Assembly: GCF_024757985.1 (NCBI RefSeq)
Contig: NZ_CP103289.1
Span: forward strand, 2,852,001-2,916,000
Length of the DNA stretch: 64,000 nt
From: Cellulomonas sp. NS3
GTDB lineage: Bacteria; Actinomycetota; Actinomycetes; Actinomycetales; Cellulomonadaceae
Reading direction: 5' to 3'
The position numbers and the translations under genes were made by a program. Below, in pieces: positions 44,535 through 52,859 of the stretch. The notes under the pieces are model-generated. The model worked only from the letters and a program-made list of their open reading frames with translations, had not been told where the DNA came from and did no database searches. Every line of letters starts with the position of its first letter. Position 1 is the first letter of the stretch.

Positions 44535-44745
44535 CTCCGCGACGCACGACGCCCCTCGGGTGCGCGGCCCGCGACGGGGTGCAGCCGGCGGGCGGCGCCC
44601 GGTCGACGACCGGGTGCGCAGCCCACGCCGGCCGCCCGGCCGGCGAGCGGGTGGGCCGTCGCCGACGGGCGGGGACGCAGCAGGGCCCGGCACCCCTCGG
44701 GTGCCGGGCCCTGCGACGTCAACGGTGGAGCTGCGAGCCGTCGGC
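44535..44745. other. Intergenic region between convergent TusA-like and ErpA-like genes
   Basis: This 211-bp stretch has no gene; the only clear structure is the terminator at 44681-44713. Confidence 0.5.
44681..44713. terminator. Bidirectional terminator, TusA-like / ErpA-like
   Basis: The 14-bp arms CAGGGCCCGGCACC (44681-44694) and GGTGCCGGGCCCTG (44700-44713) enclose a 5-nt loop. Confidence 0.88.
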
Positions 44746-45096
44746 TCAGCCGAACGAGCCGCCGCACGCGCACGAGCTGCCCGCGTTCGGGTTGTCGATC
44801 GTGAAGCCCTGCTTCTCGATGGTGTCGGCGAAGTCGATCGTCGCGCCGTCGAGGTACGGGACGCTCATGCGGTCCACGACGACCTCGACGCCGTCGTAGT
44901 CCTTGAGGGCGTCGCCGTCGAGCACGCGCTCGTCGAAGTAGAGCTGGTAGATCAGGCCCGAGCAGCCGCCGGGCTGGACGGCGACGCGCAGACGCAGGTC
45001 GTCGCGCCCCTCCTGCTCGAGCAGGCTGCGGACCTTGCCCGCGGCGACGTCGGTGAGGAGGACGCCGTGCGTCGCGGTCTCGGTGGTCTCGCTCAT
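44746..45096 (-). CDS. erpA: A-type iron-sulfur cluster carrier (ErpA/HesB)
   Basis: The 116-aa A-type carrier has the three invariant cysteines Cys45 (QPGGCSGL), Cys109 and Cys111 (SSCACGGSFG). It delivers [4Fe-4S] or [2Fe-2S] clusters to client enzymes; nadA, whose product needs a [4Fe-4S] cluster, lies 1.4 kb away, and the Rieske gene is also near. The start ATG has GGGAGC 8 nt upstream; a longer upstream frame is noise. The Rv2204c-Rv2205c pair in M. tuberculosis has the same order, HesB after the glycerate kinase gene. Confidence 0.93.
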   Translation of the reverse strand: MSETTETATHGVLLTDVAAGKVRSLLEQEGRDDLRLRVAVQPGGCSGLIYQLYFDERVLDGDALKDYDGVEVVVDRMSVPYLDGATIDFADTIEKQGFTIDNPNAGSSCACGGSFG

Positions 45097-45277
45097 TGGT
45101 TGCTCCCGTGCCTCGAGGAAAGGTCGAGTGGTGCTCAGCACTCTCGTCAGCGTCGTCAACAGCCCGGCGCCGCGTCTTGTTCCCTCAGCGTACGCCGCGG
45201 TGCGGAGCCCTCCTGCGCACGCCCTGCGTGACGCGCACGGCACGGACGCTCGACGTCGCAGGCCTCGGGCCCGGCTG

Positions 45278-46465
45278 TCAGCGCGCCCAGGTCCGCGCGA
45301 CCCGCTCGACCCGGCGCCCGAGGGTCCCGGCGGGGTCCGCGAGCGACTCCCGGACCTGCTCGGGCGTCTCGGCGACCGCGTACGCGGCGGCGATCCCCGC
45401 GGCGCCCCACTCACGGCGCCCGACGTCCACCTGCCCCGCGAGCACGACCGTGGGCACCGCGAGCGGCAGCGCACGCGCGGCGACCGCGGCGACGACCTTG
45501 CCGTGCAGCGACTGCCAGTCGAACCGGCCCTCGCCCGTGAGCACCACGTCGACGTCCGCGATGCGCTCACCGAGCCCGACCGCGTCGGCCACGAGCGCCG
45601 AGCCCGGCAGCAGGCGCGCGCCGAGGAGCGCGAGCCCGAAGCCGAGGCCGCCGGCCGCTCCCGCGCCGGGCTGCGCGGCGAGCCGGGTCACCGGCGCCGA
45701 CGCCCGGGCGCCCGCGAGCAGGTCGGGCCGGACGGACCCGGCGAGCGCCCCGACCGCGACGTGCGCGAAGTGCCCGAGGGCGCGCTCGAGCTCCTGGGCC
45801 TGCACCGGGGTCGCGCCCTTCTGCGCCGCGAAGCCCGCGCTCGCGCCGTGCAGCCCGAGCAGGGGCACGTCGACGTCGTACGCGCCGACGAGCTCGACAC
45901 CGGCCAGTCCCGAGCGGACGTCCGCGAGCGCGTCGAGGTCCTCGGCGAGGACGTCGCCGAGCTCACCACCGCCACGCCCGAGCGGCGACGGCGGGCCGCC
46001 GACACCGAGCGCGGCGAGCATCCCGGCACCCGCGTCGTTGGTCGCGGAGCCGCCGAGCCCGACGACCACGCGCCGGACACCGGTCGCGACCGCGGCGCGC
46101 AGCAGCTCCCCGACGCCGTACGTGCTGGTCACCGCCGGGTCCCGCCGCCCGGGCGGGACGAGCGCGAGGCCCGCGGCGTGCGCCGACTCGACGTACGCCG
46201 TCCCCGGACCGCCGTCCGCGCCGGCGACCACGAGCACCGCGGCCGGGACCGGCTCGCCGAGCGGCGAACGGACGGTCACCGAGAGCATCTCGCCACCGAG
46301 GCTCGCGCGCAGCGTCGCGAGGAAGCCGGGGCCACCGTCGGACAACGGGCACACGCGCACGTCCGACCCCGGGACGGCGCGCAACCAGCCGTCACGGAGC
46401 ACGGTCGCGGCCTCCTGGGCCGTGAGGGTCCCGCCGAAGTCGTCGGGGGCGATCAGCACGCGCAC
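45278..46465 (-). CDS. Glycerate kinase
   Basis: This 395-aa glycerate kinase of the GlxK/GckA type makes phosphoglycerate from glycerate and ATP. Signature segments are IAPDDFGGTLTAQEAA (usually APDSFKG), PLSDGGPGFL, GLGGSATNDAGAGML, and LTGEGRFDWQSLHGKV. The S-F-K to D-F-G change in the first motif is a small departure from the family. The start GTG at 46465 is 7 nt after CAGGAT. It diverges from nadA across only 41 bp and is followed by the ErpA gene on the same strand, 181 bp away. Confidence 0.88.
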   Translation of the reverse strand: MRVLIAPDDFGGTLTAQEAATVLRDGWLRAVPGSDVRVCPLSDGGPGFLATLRASLGGEMLSVTVRSPLGEPVPAAVLVVAGADGGPGTAYVESAHAAGLALVPPGRRDPAVTSTYGVGELLRAAVATGVRRVVVGLGGSATNDAGAGMLAALGVGGPPSPLGRGGGELGDVLAEDLDALADVRSGLAGVELVGAYDVDVPLLGLHGASAGFAAQKGATPVQAQELERALGHFAHVAVGALAGSVRPDLLAGARASAPVTRLAAQPGAGAAGGLGFGLALLGARLLPGSALVADAVGLGERIADVDVVLTGEGRFDWQSLHGKVVAAVAARALPLAVPTVVLAGQVDVGRREWGAAGIAAAYAVAETPEQVRESLADPAGTLGRRVERVARTWAR

Positions 46466-46472
46466 GCCGCCG

Positions 46473-46478
46473 ATCCTG
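46473..46478 (-). promoter_or_regulatory. Possible -10 element of the glycerate kinase gene
   Basis: CAGGAT on the minus strand, 7 nt before the GTG at 46465. It is weaker than TANNNT but in the same position. Confidence 0.35.
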
Positions 46479-46494
46479 TCACGGCGCGCTGTGG

Positions 46495-46500
46495 GAAGAT
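46495..46500 (+). promoter_or_regulatory. Possible -10 element of nadA
   Basis: GAAGAT, 6 nt before the GTG at 46507. Confidence 0.35.
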
Positions 46501-46506
46501 CGCGCC

Positions 46507-47721
46507 GTGACCCTCACGACACCGCCGCAGGACACCACGTTCACGGAGCCCGCCCCGTCGGCGCTGCTGCTCCTCGGGCGCGGGGTCGACCTCGCCTCCG
46601 AGCGCGGCGTCGAGTGCGTCGGGTCGCTGCCGGCCGCGAGCGACCCCGACCTCGTCGAGCGCGCGCACGCGGCCCGCGCCGCCCTCGGCGACCGCGCGTT
46701 CGTGCTCGGCCACCACTACCAGCGCGACGAGGTGATCGACCTCGCGGACGTCACCGGGGACTCGTTCAAGCTCGCGCGCGAGGCGGCGGCCCGCCCGGAG
46801 GCCGAGTTCATCGTGTTCTGCGGCGTGCACTTCATGGCCGAGTCGGCGGACATCCTCACGTCCGACGCCCAGCAGGTCGTGCTCCCGGACCTCGCGGCGG
46901 GCTGCTCGATGGCGGACATGGCGGCGATCGACCAGGTCGAGGACGCGTGGGACGTGCTGGTCGAGGCGGGCGTCGCGGAGGACACCGTCCCCGTGACGTA
47001 CATGAACTCCACGGCGGCGATCAAGGCGTTCACCGGGCGCCACGGCGGCACGGTCTGCACGTCGTCGAACGCGCACGTCGCGCTGCGCTGGGCGTTCGAC
47101 AAGGTCGGCGGCGTCGAGGGCACGGGCAAGGTCCTGTTCATGCCCGACCAGCACCTCGGCCGCAACACCGCGGTGAACCAGCTCGGGCTCTCGCTCGACG
47201 ACTGCGTGGTGTTCGACCCGCGCCGGCCGAACGGCGGGCTCACCGCCCAGCAGCTCAAGGACGCGCGGATGATCCTGTGGCGCGGGCACTGCTCGGTGCA
47301 CGGCCGCTTCTCCGAGCGCAACGTCACCGACATCCGGGCGGCGGTCCCCGGCGTCCACGTCCTGGTGCACCCCGAGTGCAAGCACGAGGTCGTGACCGCG
47401 GCGGACATGGTCGGCTCGACGGAGTACATCATCCAGGCGCTCGCCGCGGCGGAGCCGGGGTCGTCGTGGGCGATCGGCACCGAGCTCAACCTGGTCCGGC
47501 GCCTGGCTCGCGCGCACGCCGACAAGCAGGTGCACTACCTCGACTCGACGGTGTGCTTCTGCTCGACGATGAACCGCATCGACCTGCCGCACCTCGTGTG
47601 GACGCTGGAGTCGCTCGTGGCCGGCCGGGTCGTCAACCGCATCGTCGTCGACGCGGACGACGCCCACTGGGCCCGGGTCGCGCTCGACCAGATGCTCGCG
47701 CTGCCGGGGTACGGCGCATGA
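46507..47721 (+). CDS. nadA: Quinolinate synthase A
   Basis: The 404-aa NadA condenses iminoaspartate with dihydroxyacetone phosphate to quinolinate for NAD synthesis. Its [4Fe-4S] cluster ligands are Cys in VFCGVHFMAE, VCTSSNAH and STVCFCSTMN; GHHYQRDEV and MNSTAAIKAF are other family marks. nadB and nadC are not in the window; the next two genes are unrelated. The start GTG is close to GAAGAT. The stop overlaps the next start (ATGA). Confidence 0.95.
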   Translation: MTLTTPPQDTTFTEPAPSALLLLGRGVDLASERGVECVGSLPAASDPDLVERAHAARAALGDRAFVLGHHYQRDEVIDLADVTGDSFKLAREAAARPEAEFIVFCGVHFMAESADILTSDAQQVVLPDLAAGCSMADMAAIDQVEDAWDVLVEAGVAEDTVPVTYMNSTAAIKAFTGRHGGTVCTSSNAHVALRWAFDKVGGVEGTGKVLFMPDQHLGRNTAVNQLGLSLDDCVVFDPRRPNGGLTAQQLKDARMILWRGHCSVHGRFSERNVTDIRAAVPGVHVLVHPECKHEVVTAADMVGSTEYIIQALAAAEPGSSWAIGTELNLVRRLARAHADKQVHYLDSTVCFCSTMNRIDLPHLVWTLESLVAGRVVNRIVVDADDAHWARVALDQMLALPGYGA

Positions 47722-48317
47722 GCACGCAGAGCCCGGTGCGGGTCGGGGTGTTCGTGTTCGACGACGCCGAGGAGCTCGACGTCGTCGGGCCCTACGAGGT
47801 GCTCGCGTGGTGGGCGCAGCACTCCGAGCTCAAGCCCGAGGTCGTGACGTTCTCCCGCGACGGGAACGGGGTGCGCTGCGCGAAGGGCCTGCGCCTCGTC
47901 CCCGACCGCTCGGCCGAGGACGTCGGACCGCTGCACGTCGTCGTCCACCCCGGCGGCAAGGGCACGCGCCTGCTCGCGAAGGACTCCGAGCACCTCGCGT
48001 GGGTCCGGCAGCTGCGGTCCACGACCGCGCTCATGACCAGCGTGTGCACCGGCGCGCTCGTGTACGCCGCGGCGGGCCTGCTCTCCGGCCGCCCGGCGAC
48101 GACGTACTGGGGCGCGCTCGACGAGCTCGCGCAGCTCGACCCGACGGTGCTCATCGACGCCGACGCGCGCTTCGTGGACGACGGCGACGTCGTCACGTCC
48201 GCGGGCGTGTCCGCGGGCATCGACATGGCGCTGCACCTCGTGGCCCGGCTCGAGTCGGTGGACGAGGCGCGCGCGGTGCGCCGCGGGATCCAGTACGACC
48301 CCGCTCCCCCGGTCTGA
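47718..48317 (+). CDS. DJ-1/PfpI-family protein (GATase1-like)
   Basis: This 199-aa single-domain protein of the DJ-1/PfpI/isocyanide-hydratase group begins VRVGVFVFDDAEELDVVGPY after a short lead. The nucleophile elbow is SVCTGALVYAAAGLL (Cys110). The usual following His in the TTHW motif is Tyr130 (ATTYWG). There is no AraC-type DNA-binding domain. It is coupled to nadA by an ATGA overlap, which suggests joint expression but not a known pathway link. Hydratase, glyoxalase or chaperone activity cannot be decided. Confidence 0.85.
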   Translation: MSTQSPVRVGVFVFDDAEELDVVGPYEVLAWWAQHSELKPEVVTFSRDGNGVRCAKGLRLVPDRSAEDVGPLHVVVHPGGKGTRLLAKDSEHLAWVRQLRSTTALMTSVCTGALVYAAAGLLSGRPATTYWGALDELAQLDPTVLIDADARFVDDGDVVTSAGVSAGIDMALHLVARLESVDEARAVRRGIQYDPAPPV

Positions 48318-48321
48318 CCCG

Positions 48322-48885
48322 GTGAACCGGTACCTGCGCCTCCTGCTCGTGTGGCTGCGGGCGCGGCGGTCCGCGCACACGCCGTCCGCGCCGTCGCCCG
48401 GCTCCCCGCTCGGGGAGTACCGCACGACGCTGCGCGTCATGCCCAACGACCTCGACCTGCTGCGGCACGTCAACAACGGTGCGTTCCTGACGCTGCTCGA
48501 CATCGGGCGCGTGGACATGACCCTGCGCTCGGGCGCGCAGTCGGCGCTCGACGCCCGGGGCTGGTTCCCGGTGGTGGTCGGCGAGTCGATCCGGTTCCGG
48601 CGCTCGATGACGCTGTGGGAGCGGTTCACGATCGTCACGCGCGTGCTCGGGTGGGACGAGCGGGTCATCTACCTCGACCAGCGCTTCGAGCGGACCGGGC
48701 GCGACGGCGCCGTCGAGGTCGTCGCCGACGCGTGGGTCGTGGCGCGCTTCCTCGCGCGCAGCGGCGGCACGGTTCCCTCGCCCGAGGTCGCCGAGCTGTT
48801 CGGGCTCGACCCGGTCAGCCCGCCGCTGCCGGAGCCCGTCGTCACGTGGTCCCGCGCGCTCGACCTGGCGCACCGGGCGGTCTGA
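48322..48885 (+). CDS. Hotdog-fold thioesterase family protein
   Basis: The 187-aa protein has a hydrophobic or amphipathic N-terminus (MNRYLRLLLVWLRARR) and then a 4HBT-like hotdog domain: MPNDLDLLRHVNNGAFLTLL with the DxDxxxHVNN motif, and RFERTGRDGAVEVV later. It should hydrolyse or bind acyl-CoA or acyl-carrier thioesters; the substrate is unknown. The GTG start lies 5 bp after the preceding stop, so it is the third gene of a nadA-DJ-1-thioesterase unit. A hairpin overlaps its stop codon. Confidence 0.82.
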   Translation: MNRYLRLLLVWLRARRSAHTPSAPSPGSPLGEYRTTLRVMPNDLDLLRHVNNGAFLTLLDIGRVDMTLRSGAQSALDARGWFPVVVGESIRFRRSMTLWERFTIVTRVLGWDERVIYLDQRFERTGRDGAVEVVADAWVVARFLARSGGTVPSPEVAELFGLDPVSPPLPEPVVTWSRALDLAHRAV

Positions 48886-48912
48886 CGGCGCACGGCCGCC
48901 GGACCGCCCGGT
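48872..48912. terminator. Bidirectional terminator, thioesterase / M20 peptidase
   Basis: The 11-bp arms ACCGGGCGGTC (48872-48882) and GACCGCCCGGT (48902-48912) flank a loop that can form its own small CGGC/GCCG stem. The left arm overlaps the end of the thioesterase gene. Confidence 0.7.
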
Positions 48913-48921
48913 GACCGGTCG

Positions 48922-50364
48922 TCAGGCGCGGGCGTCCCGCGCGAGCCGGGCCAGCAGGAGCGCCTCCGCGAGCACGACGCGCTCGAGCTCGCCGAGGTGC
49001 ACCGACTCGTCGATCCCGTGCGCGCGGCTGTCCGGGTCCTCGACGCCCGTCACGAGGATCGCGGCGTCGGGGTAGACCTCGAGGAGCTCGGCGATGAACG
49101 GGATCGAGCCGCCCACGCCCACGTCGACCGGGTCGGTGCCCCAGGCCTGCGCGAACGCCCAGCGCGCCGCGCGCATCGCCTCGGAGTCCTGCGGCGACTG
49201 GAACGGTCGGCCGAGCTCCCCGTCGCGGACCGTGACGCGCGCTCCGAGCGGCGCGTGCGCGTGCAGGTGCTCACGCAGCGCGGCCAGCGCGGCGGCGGGC
49301 TCCTGCCCGGGCGGGATCCGGAGGCTGAGCTTCGCGGTCGCCGTCGGGGTCAGCGTGTTCGACGCCCGCGCGACGCTCGGCGCGTCGAGCCCGATGACCG
49401 AGAGCGCCGGCCGGGTCCACAGGCGGGCCGTCAGCGGACCGGTCCCGGCGAGCCGGGCACCCTCGACGACCGAGGCGTCGGCGCGCAGCGCGACCTCGTC
49501 GTAGTCGACGGTCGGGTCGGGCGCGCTGGTCAGCCCGGCCACCGCGACGTCGCCCGCGTCGTCGTGCAGCGTCGCGATGAGCCGGGCCAGGAGCGTGACC
49601 GCGTCGAGCACCGGCCCGCCGTACATGCCGGAGTGCACCGCGTGCTCGAGGACGGTGACCTCGACCTCGAGGTCCACGAGCCCGCGCAGCGACGTCGTGA
49701 GCGCCGGGACGCCGATGCGCCAGTTGCTCGAGTCCGCCACGACGATGACGTCGGCCGCGAGCTCGTCGCGGTGCGCCGTCAGGAACGGCAGGAACGTCGG
49801 CGAGCCGATCTCCTCCTCGCCCTCGACGAAGACCGTCACGCCGACGCCGAGGTCGTCGCCGAGCACGCGCAGCGCCCCGAGGTGCGCGATCACGCCGGCC
49901 TTGTCGTCGGCCGCCCCGCGCCCGTAGAGCCGCCCGCCGCGCTCGGTCGGCTCGAACGGCGCGCTCGACCACGCGGCGTCGTCGCCCGGCGGCTGGACGT
50001 CGTGGTGCGCGTACAGCAGGACGGTCGGCGCGCCGGCCGGTGCGGGCCGGCGCGCCACGACCGCGGGTGCGCCCGGGCGGCCGTCCGGCCCGTCGACGCG
50101 CAGCACCTGCACGTCGTCGAGCCCCGCGTCGCGCAGGAGCGCGGCGACCGCGTCGGCGCTCGCGGCGACGTGCGCCTGGTCGAACTCGGCGTTGGAGACG
50201 CTCGGGATCCGCACGAGGTCCTCGAGGTCGGTGCGCAGGCGCGGGAACTCGCGTGCCGTGCGGGACCGCAGCTGCTCGACCTGGTCGGTCGTGAGCGGGG
50301 CGTCGGGTGCGAGCGGGGAGCCGGCGGGGGTGGGGCCGGCGGGCGTGGAGGAGTCGTTCGTCAC
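48922..50364 (-). CDS. M20-family dipeptidase
   Basis: The 480-aa metallopeptidase carries the M20 metal ligands: His in LLYAHHDVQPPG, Asp in RGAADDKAG, the Glu pair in VEGEEEIGSP, Asp in VVADSSNWR and His in AHGIDESVHLGE. A lid/dimerisation domain lies between (about 215-330). It should cut dipeptides or N-acyl amino acids in the cytoplasm; no signal peptide is present. The GTG at 50364 gives VTNDSSTPAGPTP. It diverges from the DUF3043 gene across 32 bp. Confidence 0.9.
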   Translation of the reverse strand: MTNDSSTPAGPTPAGSPLAPDAPLTTDQVEQLRSRTAREFPRLRTDLEDLVRIPSVSNAEFDQAHVAASADAVAALLRDAGLDDVQVLRVDGPDGRPGAPAVVARRPAPAGAPTVLLYAHHDVQPPGDDAAWSSAPFEPTERGGRLYGRGAADDKAGVIAHLGALRVLGDDLGVGVTVFVEGEEEIGSPTFLPFLTAHRDELAADVIVVADSSNWRIGVPALTTSLRGLVDLEVEVTVLEHAVHSGMYGGPVLDAVTLLARLIATLHDDAGDVAVAGLTSAPDPTVDYDEVALRADASVVEGARLAGTGPLTARLWTRPALSVIGLDAPSVARASNTLTPTATAKLSLRIPPGQEPAAALAALREHLHAHAPLGARVTVRDGELGRPFQSPQDSEAMRAARWAFAQAWGTDPVDVGVGGSIPFIAELLEVYPDAAILVTGVEDPDSRAHGIDESVHLGELERVVLAEALLLARLARDARA

Positions 50365-50372
50365 GGACCCGC

Positions 50373-50378
50373 ACGCTA
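50373..50378 (-). promoter_or_regulatory. -10 element of the M20 peptidase gene
   Basis: TAGCGT on the minus strand, 8 nt before the GTG at 50364. It is 6 bp from the opposing -10 element. Confidence 0.45.
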
Positions 50379-50384
50379 CTCGAC

Positions 50385-50390
50385 TACCCT
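50385..50390 (+). promoter_or_regulatory. -10 element of the DUF3043 gene
   Basis: TACCCT, 6 nt before the GTG at 50397. Confidence 0.5.
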
Positions 50391-50396
50391 GGACGG

Positions 50397-51002
50397 GTGT
50401 TCGGACGCAGCAGCAAGGACCAGGGACCCACCTCCCCCGCGCCCCTCGGCACCCCGGGCCCGGACGACGCCGTCCGCGACGGCAAGGGGCGCCCGACGCC
50501 GCGTCGCAAGGTCGCCGAGTCGGCCAACCGCCGACCCCTCGTCCCCGCCGACCGCAAGGGCGCCGCGAAGGCTGCGCGCCTCGAGCAGCGGGCCGCGCGC
50601 GACCGCCAGTACCAGGCGCTGCAGACCGGCGATGAGCGGTTCCTGCCCGCGAAGGACAAGGGGCCCGTGCGGCGCTACATCCGCGACCACGTCGACGCGC
50701 GCTGGAACCTCGGGGAGATGTTCCTGCCCGTCGCGCTCGTGATGCTCGTGCTGCAGATCGTGCTCGCGCAGGTCAACCCGAACGCCGCCTTCGTCGTCCT
50801 CATCGCGCTGTACGCGTTCAGCCTCGTCATGCTGCTCGACGCGTACCTCATGTGGCGCGGCCTGAAGAAGCGCCTCCGCGCGAAGTTCGGCGAGGACGTC
50901 GTCGTCCGGGGCACCGCGATGTACGCCGTCCTGCGCGTGTTCCAGATCCGCCCGTCGCGGCTGCCCAAGCCGCAGGTCAAGCACGGCCAGTACCCCTCCT
51001 GA
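50397..51002 (+). CDS. DUF3043 membrane protein
   Basis: This 201-aa actinobacterial protein has a long basic cytoplasmic N-terminus: FGRSSKDQGPTSPAPLG, then the family motif DGKGRPTPRRKVAESANRRP and RRYIRDHVDARWNLGEMFLP. Two membrane helices (about 115-135 and 138-158) and a basic C-terminal tail follow. DUF3043 is widespread in actinobacteria; I know of no function. The start GTG is set by TACCCT. It is followed 70 bp later by the aldo/keto reductase gene with its own -10. Confidence 0.9.
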   Translation: MFGRSSKDQGPTSPAPLGTPGPDDAVRDGKGRPTPRRKVAESANRRPLVPADRKGAAKAARLEQRAARDRQYQALQTGDERFLPAKDKGPVRRYIRDHVDARWNLGEMFLPVALVMLVLQIVLAQVNPNAAFVVLIALYAFSLVMLLDAYLMWRGLKKRLRAKFGEDVVVRGTAMYAVLRVFQIRPSRLPKPQVKHGQYPS

Positions 51003-51060
51003 CCCCGCGGGCGCGTGGGGTCCGTGACGCCGCGGACGGGCCGCGCGAGACGGGCGATCG

Positions 51061-51066
51061 TAGGGT
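51061..51066 (+). promoter_or_regulatory. -10 element of the aldo/keto reductase gene
   Basis: TAGGGT, then TGCGGC, then the ATG at 51073. Confidence 0.5.
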
Positions 51067-51072
51067 TGCGGC

Positions 51073-52083
51073 ATGGTCAACTACCGCTACCTCGGACGCT
51101 CCGGGCTCAAGATCTCGGAGATCACCTACGGCAACTGGCTGACGCACGGCTCGCAGGTCGAGAAGGACGCCGCCGTCGCGTGCGTGCACGCCGCCCTCGA
51201 CGCCGGCATCACGTCGTTCGACACCGCCGACGTGTACGCCAACACCAAGGCCGAGAAGGTCCTCGGCAAGGCGCTCAAGGGTCAGCGCCGCCAGTCGCTC
51301 GAGATCTTCACGAAGGTCTACTGGCCGACCGGTCCGCAGGGCCCCAACGACTCCGGCCTGTCGCGCAAGCACATCCTCGAGTCGATCGACGGCTCCCTCG
51401 AGCGGCTGCGCACCGACTACGTCGACCTGTACCAGGCGCACCGCTACGACCACGCGACGCCGCTCGAGGAGACGATGCAGGCGTTCGCCGACGTCGTGCG
51501 CTCGGGGAAGGCGCTGTACATCGGCGTCAGCGAGTGGACCGCGGACCAGATCCGTGCCGGCCACGCGCTCGCGCAGGAGCTCGGGTTCCAGCTCATCTCG
51601 AACCAGCCGCAGTACTCGGCGCTGTACCGGGTCATCGAGGGGGAGGTCGTGCCCACGTCGGCCGAGCTCGGCGTCTCGCAGATCGTCTGGTCGCCGATCG
51701 CGCAGGGCGTCCTCACGGGCAAGTACCTGCCCGGTCAGCCGCTGCCCGCGGGCTCGCGGGCGACCGACGAGAAGGGCGGCGCGAAGATGATCGCGCGCTT
51801 CCTCGACAGGCCCGAGGTGCTCCAGCGGGTTCAGGACCTGCGCCCGGTGGCGGACGAGCTCGGGCTCTCGCTCGCGCAGCTCGCGGTGGCCTGGGTGCTG
51901 CAGAACCAGAACGTCGCGGCGGCGATCATCGGGGCGTCGCGCCCCGAGCAGGTCACCGAGAACGTCAAGGCGTCCGGCGTCGAGATCCCCTCGGAGCTGC
52001 TCAACCGGATCGACGAGATCCTCGGCGACTCGGTGATCTCGGACCCCGCAGAGACGGCCAAGAGCTCCCCGAAGTCCCGCTGA
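51073..52083 (+). CDS. Aldo/keto reductase (potassium-channel beta-subunit type)
   Basis: This 336-aa NADPH-dependent TIM-barrel reductase begins MVNYRYLGRSGLKISEITYG. The catalytic tetrad is Asp and Tyr (FDTADVYANTKAE), Lys (EIFTKVYWP) and His (LYQAHRYD). The C-terminal NADP-binding block is AAAIIGASRPEQVTENV. The sequence resembles the Kv-beta-like AKR group that reduces aldehydes such as methylglyoxal; the substrate is not determined. It stands alone, and a strong terminator separates it from the YczE-type gene. Confidence 0.92.
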   Translation: MVNYRYLGRSGLKISEITYGNWLTHGSQVEKDAAVACVHAALDAGITSFDTADVYANTKAEKVLGKALKGQRRQSLEIFTKVYWPTGPQGPNDSGLSRKHILESIDGSLERLRTDYVDLYQAHRYDHATPLEETMQAFADVVRSGKALYIGVSEWTADQIRAGHALAQELGFQLISNQPQYSALYRVIEGEVVPTSAELGVSQIVWSPIAQGVLTGKYLPGQPLPAGSRATDEKGGAKMIARFLDRPEVLQRVQDLRPVADELGLSLAQLAVAWVLQNQNVAAAIIGASRPEQVTENVKASGVEIPSELLNRIDEILGDSVISDPAETAKSSPKSR

Positions 52084-52090
52084 GCGCGCC

Positions 52091-52123
52091 GACGGCCCGC
52101 CCTCCCGCGGAGGGCGGGCCGTC
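52091..52123. terminator. Bidirectional terminator, aldo/keto reductase / YczE-type gene
   Basis: The 15-bp arms GACGGCCCGCCCTCC (52091-52105) and GGAGGGCGGGCCGTC (52109-52123) enclose a 3-nt loop. Confidence 0.9.
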
Positions 52124-52175
52124 GTGCGTCCGGCACCGGCGGGCGGGCCGGCGCGCGGCTCAGCGGCTCAGCGGC

Positions 52176-52859
52176 TCAGCGGACGGTGAACCGCGGCAGC
52201 AGGTGGTGGACCACCGGCCCGATCGCGAGCGCGTACGCGAGGGTGCCGAGCCCGACGGTCCCGCCGAGCAGCCAGCCCACGGTCACGACGACGACCTCGA
52301 TGGTCGAGCGCACGAGCCGGGTCGACCGGCCGGTCCGGGCGACGAGGCCCGTCATGAGCCCGTCGCGCGGGCCCGGGCCCAGGCGGACGCCGACGTACAG
52401 GGCGGTCGCGAGACCGTTCAGCAGGATCCCGGCGACGACGAGCCCGATGCGGGTCGCGAGCGGCAGCGGCTCGGGCAGCCGCGCGAGCAGCGCGAGGAAC
52501 GGGTCGACGAGCGCGCCGATGACCACGACGTTCGCGGCGGTGCCGATGCCGGGCCGCTGGCGCAGCGGGATCCACACGAGCAGCACGACGACGCTCACGA
52601 GCACCGTGACGGTGCCGAACGACAGGTCGGTGCGCCGGGAGATCCCCTGCGAGAGCACGTCCCACGGCGTCGAGCCGAGGCCGGCCCGGACCAGCAGCGT
52701 GATGGACGCGGCGTAGAGGACGAGCCCCACGAGCAGCTGCAGCCACCGACGTGCGCGGCGCGTCGTCGGCAGGAGCTCGGGGCGGTCGCCCGACGGCGAG
52801 CCCGTGGTCGGGACACCCGACGGCACCGCTCCGTCGCCGGGCGCGGTGCGGACCGTCAC
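52176..52859 (-). CDS. YczE/YyaS/YitT-type membrane protein
   Basis: This 227-aa protein has five or six membrane helices, including LLVGLVLYAASITLLVRAGL, the family's GLGSTPWDVLSQGI loop and GVRLGPGPRDGLMTGL. YczE-type proteins of unknown transport role are commonly encoded opposite MocR/GabR-type regulators, as here. The GTG start at 52859 overlaps the stop of a 60-codon gene (GTGA), so both are made from one message. A disordered N-terminal stretch of about 35 residues precedes the first helix. Confidence 0.85.
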   Translation of the reverse strand: MTVRTAPGDGAVPSGVPTTGSPSGDRPELLPTTRRARRWLQLLVGLVLYAASITLLVRAGLGSTPWDVLSQGISRRTDLSFGTVTVLVSVVVLLVWIPLRQRPGIGTAANVVVIGALVDPFLALLARLPEPLPLATRIGLVVAGILLNGLATALYVGVRLGPGPRDGLMTGLVARTGRSTRLVRSTIEVVVVTVGWLLGGTVGLGTLAYALAIGPVVHHLLPRFTVR

